64,000 nt of DNA from Doryteuthis pealeii. Taxonomy: Eukaryota > Mollusca > Cephalopoda > Myopsida > Loliginidae. Under the pieces are notes generated by a model. The model was not told the origin of the DNA. It searched no databases and saw only the letters and a list, made by a program, of their open reading frames with translations. The stretch is from positions 89,248,187 through 89,312,186 of the forward strand of contig CM042152.1 of assembly GCA_023376005.1 (NCBI GenBank), read 5' to 3'. How positions within the stretch are numbered: the first letter of the stretch is position 1; the number at the start of each line of letters is the position of its first letter. Below are positions 32,146-44,309 of the stretch, piece by piece. The position numbers and the translations under genes are program-made.

Positions 32146-33057
32146 TCTGCCCTACTATTTATCCATAGCTGGAGAGAGAATAGTTGGATACATTAACATA
32201 TGGTCCCTTGCTACGTCTTAGTTTGAATTTGGATACTCTGTACCCCCAGTTTTCCTTACAGCCAAACACATTGGGTTCAAATTTACTTTTCCGAAATATA
32301 TACATATGCATTTATACAGAATCTTTGTACATATTTGCATATTCTGTGTATAATGTTATAGGTGATATACCCTATAGACTAGTGGAATGCGCCAATGGTT
32401 ACTATAAGTAACAGGAACAATTATGGTTTGAGGAAGCCAATGTGAGTCAGCTCGTAACTCTATTTGGTCGGACGTCATTCCCACTTTCTTTACTGTAAAT
32501 GTCTACTCTTTTGTTAATACATTTTCCTACATTTGTTACCTGTCGTTTGTCTTATTTTGACCAGTTAAATCCCCACAACACATACCTTTCCCAATTGAAT
32601 TACCTTTTCCTCTTGAATGCTGATTCTCAAAGCAATCTGGTTAGCAAATATCTTCCCACTATATTTATCTCTAAGCTAAGCACATAAGAATACAATACTT
32701 AATAAATATCTCTGAATGGACAGTAAAATTCAAATCTTATTCATAATGTTCTGCTGATGGTATGAATAAACATTGAAATATCAATAAAATCAAATATGAC
32801 AATTTATCAATCAAATAATGATTATATTCAATTTTGGTTTTAGAAAGCTCACTCGATGAATGTACTTAGATTTTATATTAAGAACTGAAGGGTCTTCTTT
32901 CACTGTTAACTATATTTAATTAAGTCTGGACATTGCTGATATGAAACTTCTGAAGGACTCAAAACAATGTTGTCCAGGTTTGTGGTTGAATATTTCGATA
33001 AGATAGTGAGAAAAGCTTTTCAGAAATCTTTACACCTACTCAACTTTTGACCCTCAT

Positions 33058-33059
<2 letters not shown>

Positions 33060-33094
<35 letters not shown>
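33060..33094. repeat. (TA)n microsatellite
   Basis: Simple TA run. Confidence 0.95.
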
Positions 33095-33096
<2 letters not shown>

Positions 33097-33244
33097 GTTT
33101 TTAAAGCAAATCACTATCTTGATAACTGAATTTCATAGCTATAAATAGTTTCTTTGTTGTTTAGATCTGTAAGAAAATTTAAAATCTTTACAAAGAACTG
33201 ATATATTATTATTACACATGCTTTATCAACTAATTTCCTTGGAT

Positions 33245-34980
33245 TTTTTCATTGATTTTTATGAGTTTTTCACACCTGGAGGCTAAGTGACAGCAAGTCT
33301 CCTCAGGTCTCCAGAACCATTCTGAGTATTCTAGCCGATCTTAACACTGCTGTAGTCTCGATGGTCAATTCTTCCTCTGATTTCCAATTCACCCAAATTC
33401 TTTTCCTGAGCTTCAGGACCATTCCAAGGGCACTAATTACAACTGGTATGATCTTCACCTTCATGTTCCACAATTTGCTCAGTTCTCTGGATATGTCCAA
33501 GTATTTGTCTATCTTTTGCTTTCATTCATTTTCACCTGTGGTCAGACAATATCAAAATCCATGAGCTGACAGGTTCTCTTCTTGTTAATCAATACTAGAA
33601 CTGGTCAACTGGCTGGGATTAGGTGATCCGTCTCTATCTTGAGGTCCCAGATCATTATTATTATTATCGTTATTATTATTATCATTATTATATGAGTTTT
33701 TCACACCAGCTATAGCTGATGGTCTATCACTGGAGTCTGAGTGACAACAAGTCTCCTTAGGTCTCCAGGACTCTTCTGAGTATTCTAGCCGATTACAACA
33801 ATGCTGTTGTCTGGATGGTCTTGATTCTTACTCTAACTTCCAATTCCTCCAGTCTTTTTTCCACGTTTTTTGGGACCATTGCTAGTGCACCAACTACAAT
33901 TGGTATCACTTTCACCCTCATATTCCACAGACTTTTCTATTCTCTGGCAAGGTCCAGGTATTTATCTTTTCATTTTCCTTCATCTTCACCCTGTGATCTG
34001 CTGGAATTGCAAATTATCATTATTATCACTCTGTGAAAGTTTTTTCATACCAGTTTTAACTGTTGTTTTTTTCACTGAAGTGTGAGTGACAGCAAATCAC
34101 CTCAGGTCTCCAGGACTCTTCTAAGTATCCTCACTGATCTTAATGTTACATAATCTATGCATAGATTATTGTCAACGCCCTGTATTTCTGAAGGGATGGC
34201 CTCTTTTCATATCACGGGCAGGACTTTACATGAAATATTACAGAAAGCCCGCGAAATACATGAAGTCACGTGGGACCTGGTTGGCTCTCAGTTTCAGCTT
34301 GGACGTCAGGCAGATAAGGCCTTAGCTGGAGTTCACTGCATACGTGCGCTATGTTAGTTAAGTAAATAAAAGCTTACATGAATAATATGGTTTTGTGGTT
34401 GATGAATGTCTTGGCAACAAGGCTGACCTAGAAGAAGAAATGAATTAAGTGCGACCGACCACCAAAACGAAGTCCAGATGCTAGAAGATGAATTTAAGAT
34501 ACCCAAGATGAGCAGAGGAAGAATAGAAGTAAGAAAGGAAAGAGGGTATACAACATTAATAATGCACCAACTACAATTGGTATCACTTTCACCCTTATAT
34601 TCCACAGCCTTTTCTATTCTCTGCAAGGTCCAGGTATTTATCTTTTCTTTTCCTTCATCTTCACCCTGTGATCTGCTGGAATTGCAAATTATCATTATTA
34701 TCACTCTAAAATTTTTCATACCAGTTTTAACTGTTGTTTTTTCACTGAAGTCTGAGTGACAGCAAATCACCTCAGCTCTCCAGGACTCTTCTAAGTATCC
34801 ATGCTGATCTTAATAATGCTGTAATCTAAATGGTTTTGATTCTTTATCTTATCTCCAATTCCTCCAGTTTACTTTCAAAGTGCAGACCGTTCTAAGTGCA
34901 CCAACTACAATTGGTATCACCGTCACCCTCATATTCCACAGCCTTTTCAACTCTTTTTCATTTATTTGTCTATCTTATTG
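33245..34980 (-). pseudogene. Tandem LINE reverse-transcriptase C-terminal relics
   Basis: On the minus strand a segment of about 400 bp recurs about four times. The first unit (33,303-33,500) reads ELSKLWNMKVKIIPVVISAL and later TTAVLRSARILRMVLET, matching the conserved 'LW.M...VIPVV.GALG...L..ARILR.VLE' tail of animal R2/LINE-type polymerases. Later units read LWNMRVTVIPIVVGALRTV and LWNIRVKVIPIVVGAL. Each unit ends near AATAATAATGATAAT, the 3' repeat tail. Stops and frameshifts disable all units. A solo LTR interrupts one. Confidence 0.75.
34144..34555 (+). mobile_element. Solo LTR with TTAA duplication
   Basis: TGTTACATAATCTATGCATA start and GGGTATACAACA end, with TTAA at 34,140-34,143 and 34,556-34,559. 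An AATAAA lies near 34,364. The end region (CAAAACGAAGTCCAGA, AGAGGGTATACAACA) matches the LTRs at 18.2 and 39.4 kb, but the U3-like half differs. It lies in the tandem LINE array and is younger than it. Confidence 0.8.
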
Positions 34981-34984
34981 TTTT

Positions 34985-35815
34985 ATTTTCTTTTCACTTT
35001 GTGAACTGCTGAAAAATAGAACTTTGAAGAACGTTTCTATTCTCTACAGAAGATGAAAAAATCCTTAAGAATTTATTGCAGTTGGAAGGTGTTTCATATT
35101 AAATGGGAATACAGAAAATAAACTTGTAAAAAGGCTTTAGTTCCAGTTGACTCATAAATAGTTGTTATCAAGTCCTGAGTTAATAAAGATTACACAATCC
35201 AGTTCAGCATTAAATCAAGAAAGAGCAAAGATCAAAATAATAAATTCAACATTGGTAAGATGTCTTTTTCCTTTCAGTCACATTAAATGGCTTACACTAA
35301 TTATTTTTTTTTTATAGTGATCAGAAGATTCATTTTTCTCAGAATGTAACATTGATGGTTATTTATTTCAGACAGGAAATTGTTCATGGCTTTATATCCA
35401 AGAATAACTCAATAATCACTTTTATAATTTCTCAAGTGAAAAAACTGAAACGCCATCTACAAATTTCAAAACCGTGGAGTAAACCTTACAGATATTTTGA
35501 TTAAGTTTACTTTTGTTTAGAACAAGACTCCAAGGAGTGGTTGAAAGGCTGAAGTGTTAGGATTATAATTCTGAAATATCAAAATTAAGATTACAACAAA
35601 CAAGAAAAACATAATCCACTTTTCTTAAAATATAAATCTAATCTAAAATTAAAATTAATATAAAATCCATGGTCTAAAATGTCCAATAGAATTTCTTCTC
35701 ACACTAGTTAGGCTAGAATCTTCACATGTTTGTCTTTGTTATTTTTAGTACAATATTTTGACTGATATATTCTTCATCCTTTTCCTGTTGTATTTTCTTA
35801 AAATAAAGATAATTT
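34985..35815. other. AT-rich sequence without a gene
   Basis: No gene or repeat family is recognised. Confidence 0.5.
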
Positions 35816-35821
35816 ATCATA

Positions 35822-36173
35822 TTATTGTTATTGTAATTGTTATTATCATTATTACTGTTGTTGTTGTCAATAATAATTGTTGTTATTATTGTTATTGTTA
35901 TTGCTAGTTATTTTGTTGCTAATGATTATTGTTATTGTTAATAATATAATTATCATTGTTTTATTTTATTGTTATTGTTAATAATAATAATTATCATTGT
36001 TGTTATTGTTATTATTGTTATTGTATAATAATTAATTATCATTGTTGTTCTTATTATTGTTATTAATAATAATAATAATAATTATTATTATTATTGTTCT
36101 TATTATTGTAATAATTATTATTATTGTTCTTATTAATAATAATAATTATTATTATTGTTCTTATTATTGTTAT

Positions 36174-36207
<34 letters not shown>

Positions 36208-36291
36208 TAATAATATTATTATTATTATTTCTTATTATTGTTATTAATAATAATAATTATTATTATTATTATTATTGTTCTTATTATTGTT

Positions 36292-36324
<33 letters not shown>

Positions 36325-36465
36325 TATTGTTGTTGTTGTAATTGTTATTATTGTTGTTATTGTTATTGCTAATAATAATAATAGTAATTGTTATTGTTAA
36401 TATTTATTGTTATTATAATAATAATTATCATTATTGTTGTTGTTATTGTTAATAATAATAATGAT
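35822..36465. repeat. Long (ATT)n/(TTG)n low-complexity tract
   Basis: About 640 bp of interleaved ATT, AAT, TTG and GTTATT units. ATT-to-AAT switches create many local inverted repeats. Nothing coding. Confidence 0.9.
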
Positions 36466-36787
36466 GATGCTAATTTAAAAAAACAAATTATTTACTATCT
36501 CAGAACAATTCACAGATCTGAATATCAAAAGCAATAAATCTGCAGTCTTAGGTAAAAAAAAAAACCTCCAGAAGTAAAGAAAAGAAAACAAAAAGGCAAT
36601 TTTCTGCAAAGAGAATATGAGAGGCTTTTATAGCCATTATTTGTACATTTAGTTGGGAAGCTCATTGGTACATTTATCAATGTTCTCTGGAGTACTGGCC
36701 ACCATACTTGTGATCTAATAATAAAGTTCATTTATTATCTATGATATTGAGAAGTCATTATGGCTCTCTAGTCTTTTTTTTTTCCAG

Positions 36788-36977
36788 TTGTGATTCAACA
36801 ATTATGGGAAAAGGAATATTAAAGGACATTAGTTGCAACTTCCAACAAAACAATCATCAGCCCCAGGATGTTTCTTGGATGATAAACAGGAGGAGAACAC
36901 TCAACCATGTAGCTATAGCAGACATTCATTATAGAAAAGGTGCAGCAAAACAGATCCAAATGGTTTATCAACATTAG
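36788..36977 (+). CDS. Possible terminal exon (weak)
   Basis: A pyrimidine run ending TTTTTTTTTTCCAG gives a good splice acceptor at 36,787. The downstream frame is open for about 60 codons, with mixed non-repetitive composition (STIMGKGILKDISCNFQQNN, then WMINRRRTLNHVAIADIHYR), and ends in TAG at 36,975. No domain is recognised. It could equally be a chance frame in an intron. Confidence 0.2.
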
Positions 36978-37004
36978 AGTCATCTTCAATAGTAGAAGTA
37001 CTTT

Positions 37005-37516
37005 TTATAATAATAATAATAATAATAATATCTTTTCAGCTAGTATATTAGGTCTGAGACCTGTCAGCAGTTCCTTATAAATATTCATTTTAAATCCACA
37101 GAATATTTATAATCATTCCACAGATTATCCAAGGAGTTTAGAGATGGGGCATTCACTACTGATGAAGGTAGTTTATTCCATGTATTCACCACTCTGTAGC
37201 TAAAATAATTTTGTCTTGCGTTTGCTTTACAAGATTTTTTAAGGAGTTTTAATTTATGTCCCCTTGTATAGATATTTTGAGCAATGTTTAGTAGATCAGA
37301 GTTCGTTGAATAAAAACCATACGTGTATTTGTAGGCTTCAATCATATCCCCTCTTTTACGTTGGAAAACCAAACTTGGTAAGTTAATTTTCCTAAGTATT
37401 TCTTCATATGAAAGAGGTTTTAAATTATTCACTAATTTAGTAGCTCTCCTATGGACTCCCTCAATGAGTCTTGGGCTCCAAACCACATTAGCAAACTCTT
37501 TATAAGAACAGGACAC
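37005..37516 (-). pseudogene. LINE (CR1/L2-like) ORF2 C-terminal relic
   Basis: The minus-strand frame of 143 codons contains EFANVVWSPRLIEGVHRRAT, LPSLVFQRKRGDMIEAYKY, RGHKLKLLKKSCKANARQNY and RVVNTWNKLPSSVVNAPS. This is the tail just past the reverse-transcriptase thumb in CR1/L2/Jockey-like LINEs. It is 5'-truncated and ends in (AAT)n (37,010-37,030 in plus orientation). One short deletion separates it from the copy at 48.9 kb. Confidence 0.85.
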
Positions 37517-37519
37517 TTA

Positions 37520-38143
37520 CACGAGAAGGGTGTGATAAAGAACTGTGTTTATAACATCCCAGGTGTATGTGGAAAATATATAGAGGTAACCAGCCATTAC
37601 CTTAACGTTATACTTAAGAAACATAAAAAAAGCTATATGGTATAGCAAATCATGTCTGAGAAAGGTACATGTTACTCTATCTGGAGGATACTTTAGTTAT
37701 TTGGTTTAATGGCATATCAACCCTTGTTGAGTTACTTAATGCCAGGCGACTTTTTCTAACCAATTTTTGTGTGTAAAACGAGTTCTAAAGCTTACCTACT
37801 CCTAAAAACTGATTTATAAAAGCATTTTTGCCCTAGGAATCCAAAATTGCTATGAAAAAGTCTTAAAGTCAACCAATTTTAAGTTATTGGTGATTTCTGA
37901 TCTATTTATATAAAATTCAATATCCAGATAAGCACTGTATCTATGATAAAAAAATTTTCTATTATTATTTTACATATATTGAACACTATTTGTACCAAAA
38001 CGAATATTTTGTCTACGCCTGGAAAAAATTTCAGAAAAATTGAAGTGGGTGGGTGATCAATTTTAATTTTGTTCTGGATGATTTGACATGGAATTACCCA
38101 AATACCAATTTCTTTAAATCTTGTATTTGAAACTGATTTTTTT

Positions 38144-38181
<38 letters not shown>

Positions 38182-38950
38182 ATAGACCTGAACTTGGGAA
38201 GTATATAAAATTTGAACCCACCGAACATATTCCCTAGTCCAATGATCTGTCCTCAAGCTGTGATTATGAGTAAAGAATAAACAGATATCAATCTGTTGTC
38301 TCTAGAAATATCATAACTCATAAATATCCAATTATTGATCCAATATATAAATGTCTTCTAAATGTTATTGGCACTCATAATTGGAAACTGATTTTTAATG
38401 TCAATATTTTTATTTACCTTCCTGAAAATATACAGAGACGGAAAAGATGAATGGTTGGACTTTACGGCATGTGAACCCTTTTTGGGTTATTTTATGCTGA
38501 AGATGTTTTGTTTTTTTTCATTCTTAATGGGTTTTCAAACTTTTTTTTTTCAATCTCATATTTTAAACACATTTTTTAAACTCATTTTTTCTATTGAATT
38601 CATAGATGGGACCCTAACAGGTACTACCACTTTGGGTGAGAGTGGACCTGGGGGGTAATGGCAATGAAGGGTACTCCACACTCCCTAGAGCTCCAGAATT
38701 GTAATTTCTCCACTAGATGCAGTTTAACATCATACTCAGGACACAAAGTCTCTCGGCCACTGCCTTCTAGCACACATGATAGAAAGGATTGATACCACAA
38801 TTCAGTTCAGGGTTAAATGGAACAATGAATATTTCCTTTTATGTTTACATTTCAATACTCTGAACTCTTGTGAAGTAAATCATTTGAAACCTGAAATAGC
38901 AATATTTGGCTGTCTGATGATTATGGATTACATGTGAAGGTTGAAGTAAT
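37520..38950. other. AT-rich sequence with a composite repeat
   Basis: No gene is supported. ATGGCAT hairpin copies lie near 37,705 and 38,465. A GT microsatellite is at 38,145-38,178. 38,600-38,790 matches 21,700-21,910 in reverse. Confidence 0.6.
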
Positions 38951-38952
38951 TG

Positions 38953-39457
38953 TGTTACATAATTATTAGATACCTAATATTTATGTGCAATAGTGTAGAA
39001 AACAAGATGGCGTTTTAAGTGCAGCTGATGGCCTTGAAGATTGAGTGACAAGCTTGACCTCAGTCCTAACCCTATCTTCCGGGGATAGCCGTGAGAACCG
39101 GTAGAGAGGACCCTCTCTTCCGGTTTAGATAGTAAGTAAGTTTCAGTCAGTTAGAAGGTAGCAGCGAGCTCGAGTAAGTCACGTTATACGTGCGTCCTCT
39201 CATCTGCGCAGATTGTCTGGTTGGGGATTTAAAAATAAAGTAAGATCAAAGCAAATCAGAGTCTTGTGTTATTACCTCTAAAAACTAACAATGACACAGG
39301 GTTTCTGATAAAGAGAAATCCCAATAGAAGACCAGACCCGAAGTCCCCAAGAAAGTCCAGACCTTAGAAGATTCCAGACCAAGACAAGATGTTATAAGAT
39401 TCCAAAGACGGCCAGAAGAATAGAGTAGTAAAGAAGTAATGAAGAGGGTATACAACA
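38953..39457 (+). mobile_element. Solo LTR with ATTG duplication
   Basis: TGTTACATAATTATTAGATA start and GAGGGTATACAACA end; ATTG flanks at 38,949-38,952 and 39,458-39,461. AATAAAG lies near 39,235 and a Kozak-less leader follows. It is the same family as 18,245-18,713, inverted relative to it, about 20 kb away. No internal region remains. Confidence 0.85.
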
Positions 39458-39539
39458 ATTGCATTGTTTTATGAGAATTTTACTTTTATTTTAGTATTAA
39501 GTCAGCTCTGTTTGTTTTTTGCTGTTTTAGATTAATACC

Positions 39540-39770
39540 TGCCACAATGATGAAATTGAAACCAAGAGAGTCGCATCAACTGAAAATAATCGATTAACAA
39601 TTTAACATATGGCCTAAAGAAAAAATATATATGCCACTAGGATTGTCTAAAACTAAAATGTAAAGAGTGCTCAATACCTGAGTAAAGCAAATAGTAATAT
39701 TAATCCTAATGAGTCAGATATACCAACTAATAGTTTCGTTTACTAGCTCATCAGGGCAAGAATCTGACTA
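39540..39770 (-). mobile_element. Dispersed hammerhead-bearing repeat (copy D)
   Basis: Shares ACTGAAAATAATCGATTAAC, CCACTAGGATTGTCTAAAAC, GAGTGCTCAATACC and the hammerhead block with the copy at 53.5-53.77 kb. The left part found at 53.39 kb is absent. Confidence 0.65.
39713..39768 (-). ncRNA. Hammerhead ribozyme-like motif (copy D)
   Basis: On the minus strand: GTCAGATTCTTGCC, CTGATGA, GCTAGTAAAC, GAAA, CTATTAG, GTT, GGTATATCTGAC. GTCAGAT and ATCTGAC close stem I exactly. Stem II keeps its G-C base pair, but its second pair is broken (C-A), so the fold is weaker than in copy E. Confidence 0.6.
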
Positions 39771-39936
39771 AAAAGACTTGGAGCAACAGTACTTTTATCA
39801 CTAAAGCCAGTCTCACTGTGGTCCAAACAAATTAGCATAACAAAAAACAGACAAAAAAAAATGACAAACTTTTTACACTTTTTCTTTTCTTTTCCTATCT
39901 TTTACTATATTCTATCCCCTTACCTATTTCCATTTC

Positions 39937-39942
<6 letters not shown>

Positions 39943-39976
<34 letters not shown>
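39943..39976. repeat. (TA)n microsatellite
   Basis: Simple TA run to the right of the hammerhead-bearing repeat. Confidence 0.95.
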
Positions 39977-39979
<3 letters not shown>

Positions 39980-40094
39980 TTATTAAATCAAATCTTTTGA
40001 TGGTAAGTGCTATATATCATCAAACAGAGTATTTAAAAAATGATCATATGACAAGACATTTTCAATATAGATTTATTTACAAATTTAACACTGA

Positions 40095-40539
40095 TGTTGT
40101 ATATTGAAGATATTTAAAAGAAGGTGAAAACGGAAAAAGGTCTTCCGGTTGGATCGAGGCAGGGAGAAGACGAAAAGAGTAACAAAGGACTTTTTCTGGG
40201 TAGAGCGAACAAAGAAGGATGGTAACAATAAGTTCAGAAATAGATTTGTCCGCTGATAAAGATAACAAAAGAAAACGCGTAGGCGTTGGATGTATATAAA
40301 AGGAAGTCAGGGATCCCAGATCAGAAAGTGGACGGCGAACAGTGAGTGACTGACGCTCACGGTCCATCGCGGCCAAGGGCGGTGAGACGCCACCAGCCAC
40401 CCCTTTACCTCACCATCCCAGCAGCAGTAGTAGTCATTGTCAATGCTCGCTGCCCACCACCCACCACCAAAGAAGAGAAATAAAGTCAAAACTCCCTACT
40501 ATACGCATGTATTGTAGATTTCATTAAATGACAACTACA
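40095..40539 (+). mobile_element. LTR-like sequence with TATA box
   Basis: Starts TGTTGTATATTGAAGATAT, the same start as the minus-strand LTR-like sequence at 15.8 kb. GTATATAAAAGGAAG near 40,291 is a clear TATA-type core promoter, and AATAAAG near 40,479 a polyadenylation signal, in the usual LTR order. The end is near GACAACTACA. No target duplication is found, so ends are approximate. Confidence 0.6.
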
Positions 40540-41214
40540 TATATCGTCTAGAGGTTAGTGATGATAACCGCTATGTATACAGATACACGATTTAGTAACG
40601 TGAAGAAGAAGCCACTATAAGATATATACGATTTGATGCCAGTATGCATTCTGTTATGAAATGGTACCAAAAATTTTAGCAAATTTTTTCCATAACTCCT
40701 TAACTTTGGTATGATGGCCGGTCTAGGTGAAGGAAAACTCTAAATTCAAACTAGAAAGGGATGGGCTTCCTGCTCAATGAGTACTAACACCAATCTAGAT
40801 TTCAGAAAATTAATTCCATGTCAGATTCAGATTCAATCATCTTGTCACCTTTTTTCATTTAAAACTTTTTAAACTATGGTTAACAATTAAAAGAGTTACA
40901 ATTCCTTCATATCGTGTGTTAAATGCCCACTCTTACTTATAGATTTAACCATTGACCAACCTATTGGCCAACCACTGGCAGTACTCTGCTGCTGATATTG
41001 ATACTTATGCTGTTCTAATCTTAGCTACTTACAACTACTTGTTCGTGGACAACGGAACATAGGACTGGATCTTTGACACTACGTAGGATTCCATAACTAG
41101 GACTTATTCACTTACCAAAGGATTCTATAGCTCAGGACTTACTTACTTTAAGTCTTTTTCAACTGGCCAAGTATCAGAAACTTAACAGTTGTATACTGAT
41201 GAAGTTATTATAGG

Positions 41215-41356
41215 GAGAGTTAGTGTTCTATAAATTAAATTCAACTGCTAAAAAAAAAAAAATGCTATGTGCAGGAGAAGAGATAGGGTTTACATTTCAC
41301 TTAGTCTATGACTTCCTTCCTTAAAGTGACACATCCACACAAAGGTAGATAGGTTG
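41215..41356 (+). repeat. Dispersed repeat (pair with 45.9 kb)
   Basis: TTCAACTGCTAAAAAAAAAA, GCTATGTGCAGGAG and TAGGTTGTTAC are shared with 45,886-46,037. At this locus it leads straight into a LINE tail. Confidence 0.7.
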
Positions 41357-41755
41357 TTACAGGAAACTCAAGAGATTCCATCAGAATTGCCTTTGCAGGA
41401 TTTTAGGGATAGAATGGTTGTCATTTACACCAGACACCACAATACTTGAAAGATGTCACCTGCCTAGTATTCAGAGTTTAATCCTTAGATCACGTCTTCA
41501 CTGGTCTGGTCATCTAGTTCGCATGAATGATAGCCAAATCCCAAAACAACTATTTTACAGGGAAATCTCAACTGGCAAACGTCATCAGCGCAAACCCAAA
41601 TTGAGGTTTAAGGACTGCCTCAAGGACACTCTGAAGAACACTGCTATTGCTGTGGAGGACTGGGAGAAGCTATCTTGTAATATACCTGGCTGGAGAGCCA
41701 CAATCTACCTGTCTGTGGAAGAATTTGAGTCCAACCGAATTAAAAACTAAAAATT
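41353..41755 (+). pseudogene. LINE ORF2 C-terminal relic
   Basis: KLKRFHQNCLCRILG precedes the longest frame, which holds ILERCHLPSIQSLILRSRLH, WSGHLVRMND and then KQLFYREISTGKRHQRKPKL. The pattern 'RWLGHVVRM....P...LFGEL..GKR..G..K.R.KD' is the common tail of RTE/jockey-type LINE polymerases. It ends IPGWRATIYLSVEEFE and a stop at 41,748, without zinc fingers. 5'-truncated. Confidence 0.85.
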
Positions 41756-42436
41756 GAAGCAGGCTATTAGAAAGGGTAATTTTCAAATAGTGGTATTTCA
41801 TCAAAAAAAAAATAAATAAAAAAAAAAAAAGAAGGATGCAACTGCTCTCAACCTTTATCTGTATATACATATGTCACTGTACTCAATGAACTGGAATTAC
41901 AGACGAGAGAACCTGTACAACTTGAGTGTCTGTAAAAGTTTAAAATACCAGGTTCTTTAAATCTTGGATTTGAACTTCATGTGTGTGTGTCTGTGTATGT
42001 GTTTGATAGAGCAGAACATAAAAAAGAAAAATTCCCCTTTTCTCAACCTTTTTTTAACTTTAGAATAAATCTTGGTCAAATTAGTGCCATGATTAGCATT
42101 TCAATTTAGAATTAAAAAAGAAGAGTTAAATAAAAAATTCACACAATGGCCTATCAAAGTTTTTTTCCCAGGGAATTTGATGGATGTGTTTTTGTATCTT
42201 CAGAGAAAATAAAGAATTTGATTGAAAAATGTCGACAGAAACTCTTTTTGCCAATAACTCAATATAGTGTTTTTTTTTAATCAACACTTCATTATTTAAT
42301 GTCAAGAGAGAAATATATTGAAATCAAAATTAAAATCTCTAAGGAATTATAATGATCAATTAGAATATTTCGACCACTTGAACTTTTTCTTGAGGGAATA
42401 AAAAAAGTTGTTTTTTTTTTACAGAGAGCCATTATA

Positions 42437-42439
<3 letters not shown>

Positions 42440-42472
<33 letters not shown>
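42440..42472. repeat. (CTA)n microsatellite
   Basis: About eleven CTA/ACT units. Confidence 0.95.
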
Positions 42473-42473
<1 letters not shown>

Positions 42474-42920
42474 TGACTGTTTTTGTTAATAATGATAATA
42501 AATAATTAATGATCAATAATCAATACTCTAATCTTTGTTTCTTCATTTTTAGATTAACATTTTCATTGTATTTTTTTTTTCAATCTCTAATCTACTCATC
42601 ACAGACAAAAATCTATATTATTGAAAGTCTTAATTTATATTTAAACAATAATAATCTATAATATTCTTTTTTTTGATCCCTTGCTTATTTATTATAACTC
42701 TGCATCTAGCTTATGCTATATTGGATTTTTTTAGTGTCTAATCTACTCGGTGGCAGAAAGAAATCTATAATATTTAGAAGATTATCAAATGATGATAAGC
42801 CTCTGTGGCTCAGTAATAACTCCCTGCTGGCATATTGACATATATATTGCAGGTTACTGGGTTGTATAGATTTGCAGTTTATATGAAATTCAGAAGATTT
42901 AATAAAATTATATATATATA

Positions 42921-43600
42921 TCTTATAATGGAGATTATGTGTTTGTCTGTCTGTAACCAAAATTATATTACTATTCAAGTCACAATTCCCTTAATTATTT
43001 ACGTCACATTCTCCATGATTTAATTTTTATTTATGCAATTGTATTTATATATACAACAAAATAGCAGTTTACAGTGTGAATGGAAAGGCTAATTTACATA
43101 TTGAAATTAAGAATTTTATCTTAATAAATAAGTACTTAGTATTATTGATTTCTAATTTTTTAAATTCATATATACAACAAAATTGTGATTTACAGTGTGA
43201 ATGGGAAGGATAATTTGCATATTGATATTAAGAATTTTATCTTAATTAATAAGTACTTAGTATTATTGATTTCTAATTGTTTGGTTTTATCTTAATGAAT
43301 AAGAGCAAAAATCTCGGGATATATCTTGAAAGAAATCCATTAACAAGTAGAAATAACCATAATTTGATTCTTTACTTCTTTTTTTAACTAAATACTTAAA
43401 TTAGAAAAATTTATCAATGAAAGATGGGAGAGATGAAAGAATAATTTTCAGTTGTTCTATTTTTTTTATTATACTCCCCTCTGCTTCAAATCTTTTTATC
43501 TGCATCCTTATTTAGTGCCATTAGATTTTCTAATTTAATATAATATTTTAATACATTAAAACTTGAATACTTGCACCCAGAGGGTACATATATGTGCTAG
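42921..43600 (+). mobile_element. Non-autonomous Helitron, copy 3, with internal duplication
   Basis: 5' A|TCTTATAATGGAGATTATG and 3' hairpin TTGCACCCAGAGGGTAC then ATATATGTGCTAG|T. The GC-rich insertion is absent. A segment of about 125 bp (CAGTGTGAATGGAAAGGCTA to ATTGATTTCTAATT) is repeated in tandem at about 43,070 and 43,190, unique to this copy. Confidence 0.8.
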
Positions 43601-43806
43601 TGTGTTTAATGTATGACGCATAAAGGTATGTGGTGCTTATTTTCAAAGTATTTAAACCGTTAAAATAAAAATAAATATGTTTGTCAAGAATTTGAATTCA
43701 AAGTTTAATGTCAGTAAAATACATTGTCTAAATAATCGAGGCATTCCTTTTTAATTTAAGTATTTAAGTTGATTTCTTCCTTTCAATATGAAAATAGCTA
43801 TCTCAT

Positions 43807-44305
43807 GATGAGTGGGAAGGATCATTTGAAAATATGCTCTATGAGTGGGAAGGATCATGGATTGAAAATATGCTCTATGAGTGGGAAGGATCATGGATTG
43901 AAAATATGCTCTATGAGTGGGAAGGATCATGGGTTGAAAATATGCTCTATGCTCTATGAGTGGGAAGGGGTTGAAAATATGCTCTATGAGTGGGAAGGAT
44001 CATGGATTGAAATATGCTCTATGAGTGGGAAGGATCAAAATATGCTCTATGAGTGGAAGGATCATGTGAAAATATGCTCAAGGATCCATGTTGAAAATAT
44101 GCTCTATGAGTGGGAAGGTGCTCTATGAGTGGGAAGGATCATGGATTGAAAATATGCTCTATGAGTGGGAAGGATCATGGGTTGAAAATATGCTCTATGA
44201 GTGGGAAGGATCAAAAATATGCTCTATGAGTGATGGAGTGGGAAGGATCATGGGTTGAAAATATGCTCTATGAGTGGGAAGGATCAAATGGGTTGAAATA
44301 TGCAT
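43807..44305 (+). repeat. 36-bp minisatellite
   Basis: Unit ATGCTCTATGAGTGGGAAGG plus ATCATGGATTGAAAAT is repeated about 14 times with deletions. Because 36 is a multiple of three, a frame stays open for 119 codons through the first part (a KICSMSGKDHGL-type repeat), but deletions later break it. Not treated as a gene. Confidence 0.95.
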
Positions 44306-44309
44306 TTAT

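Noticed and set aside
35822..36465. ATT/TTG tract as an origin or matrix attachment site
   Set aside because: Composition alone is not evidence of either function.
43769..44128. 119-codon ORF as a gene
   Set aside because: It is the translation of a 36-bp minisatellite and breaks when the repeat length varies.
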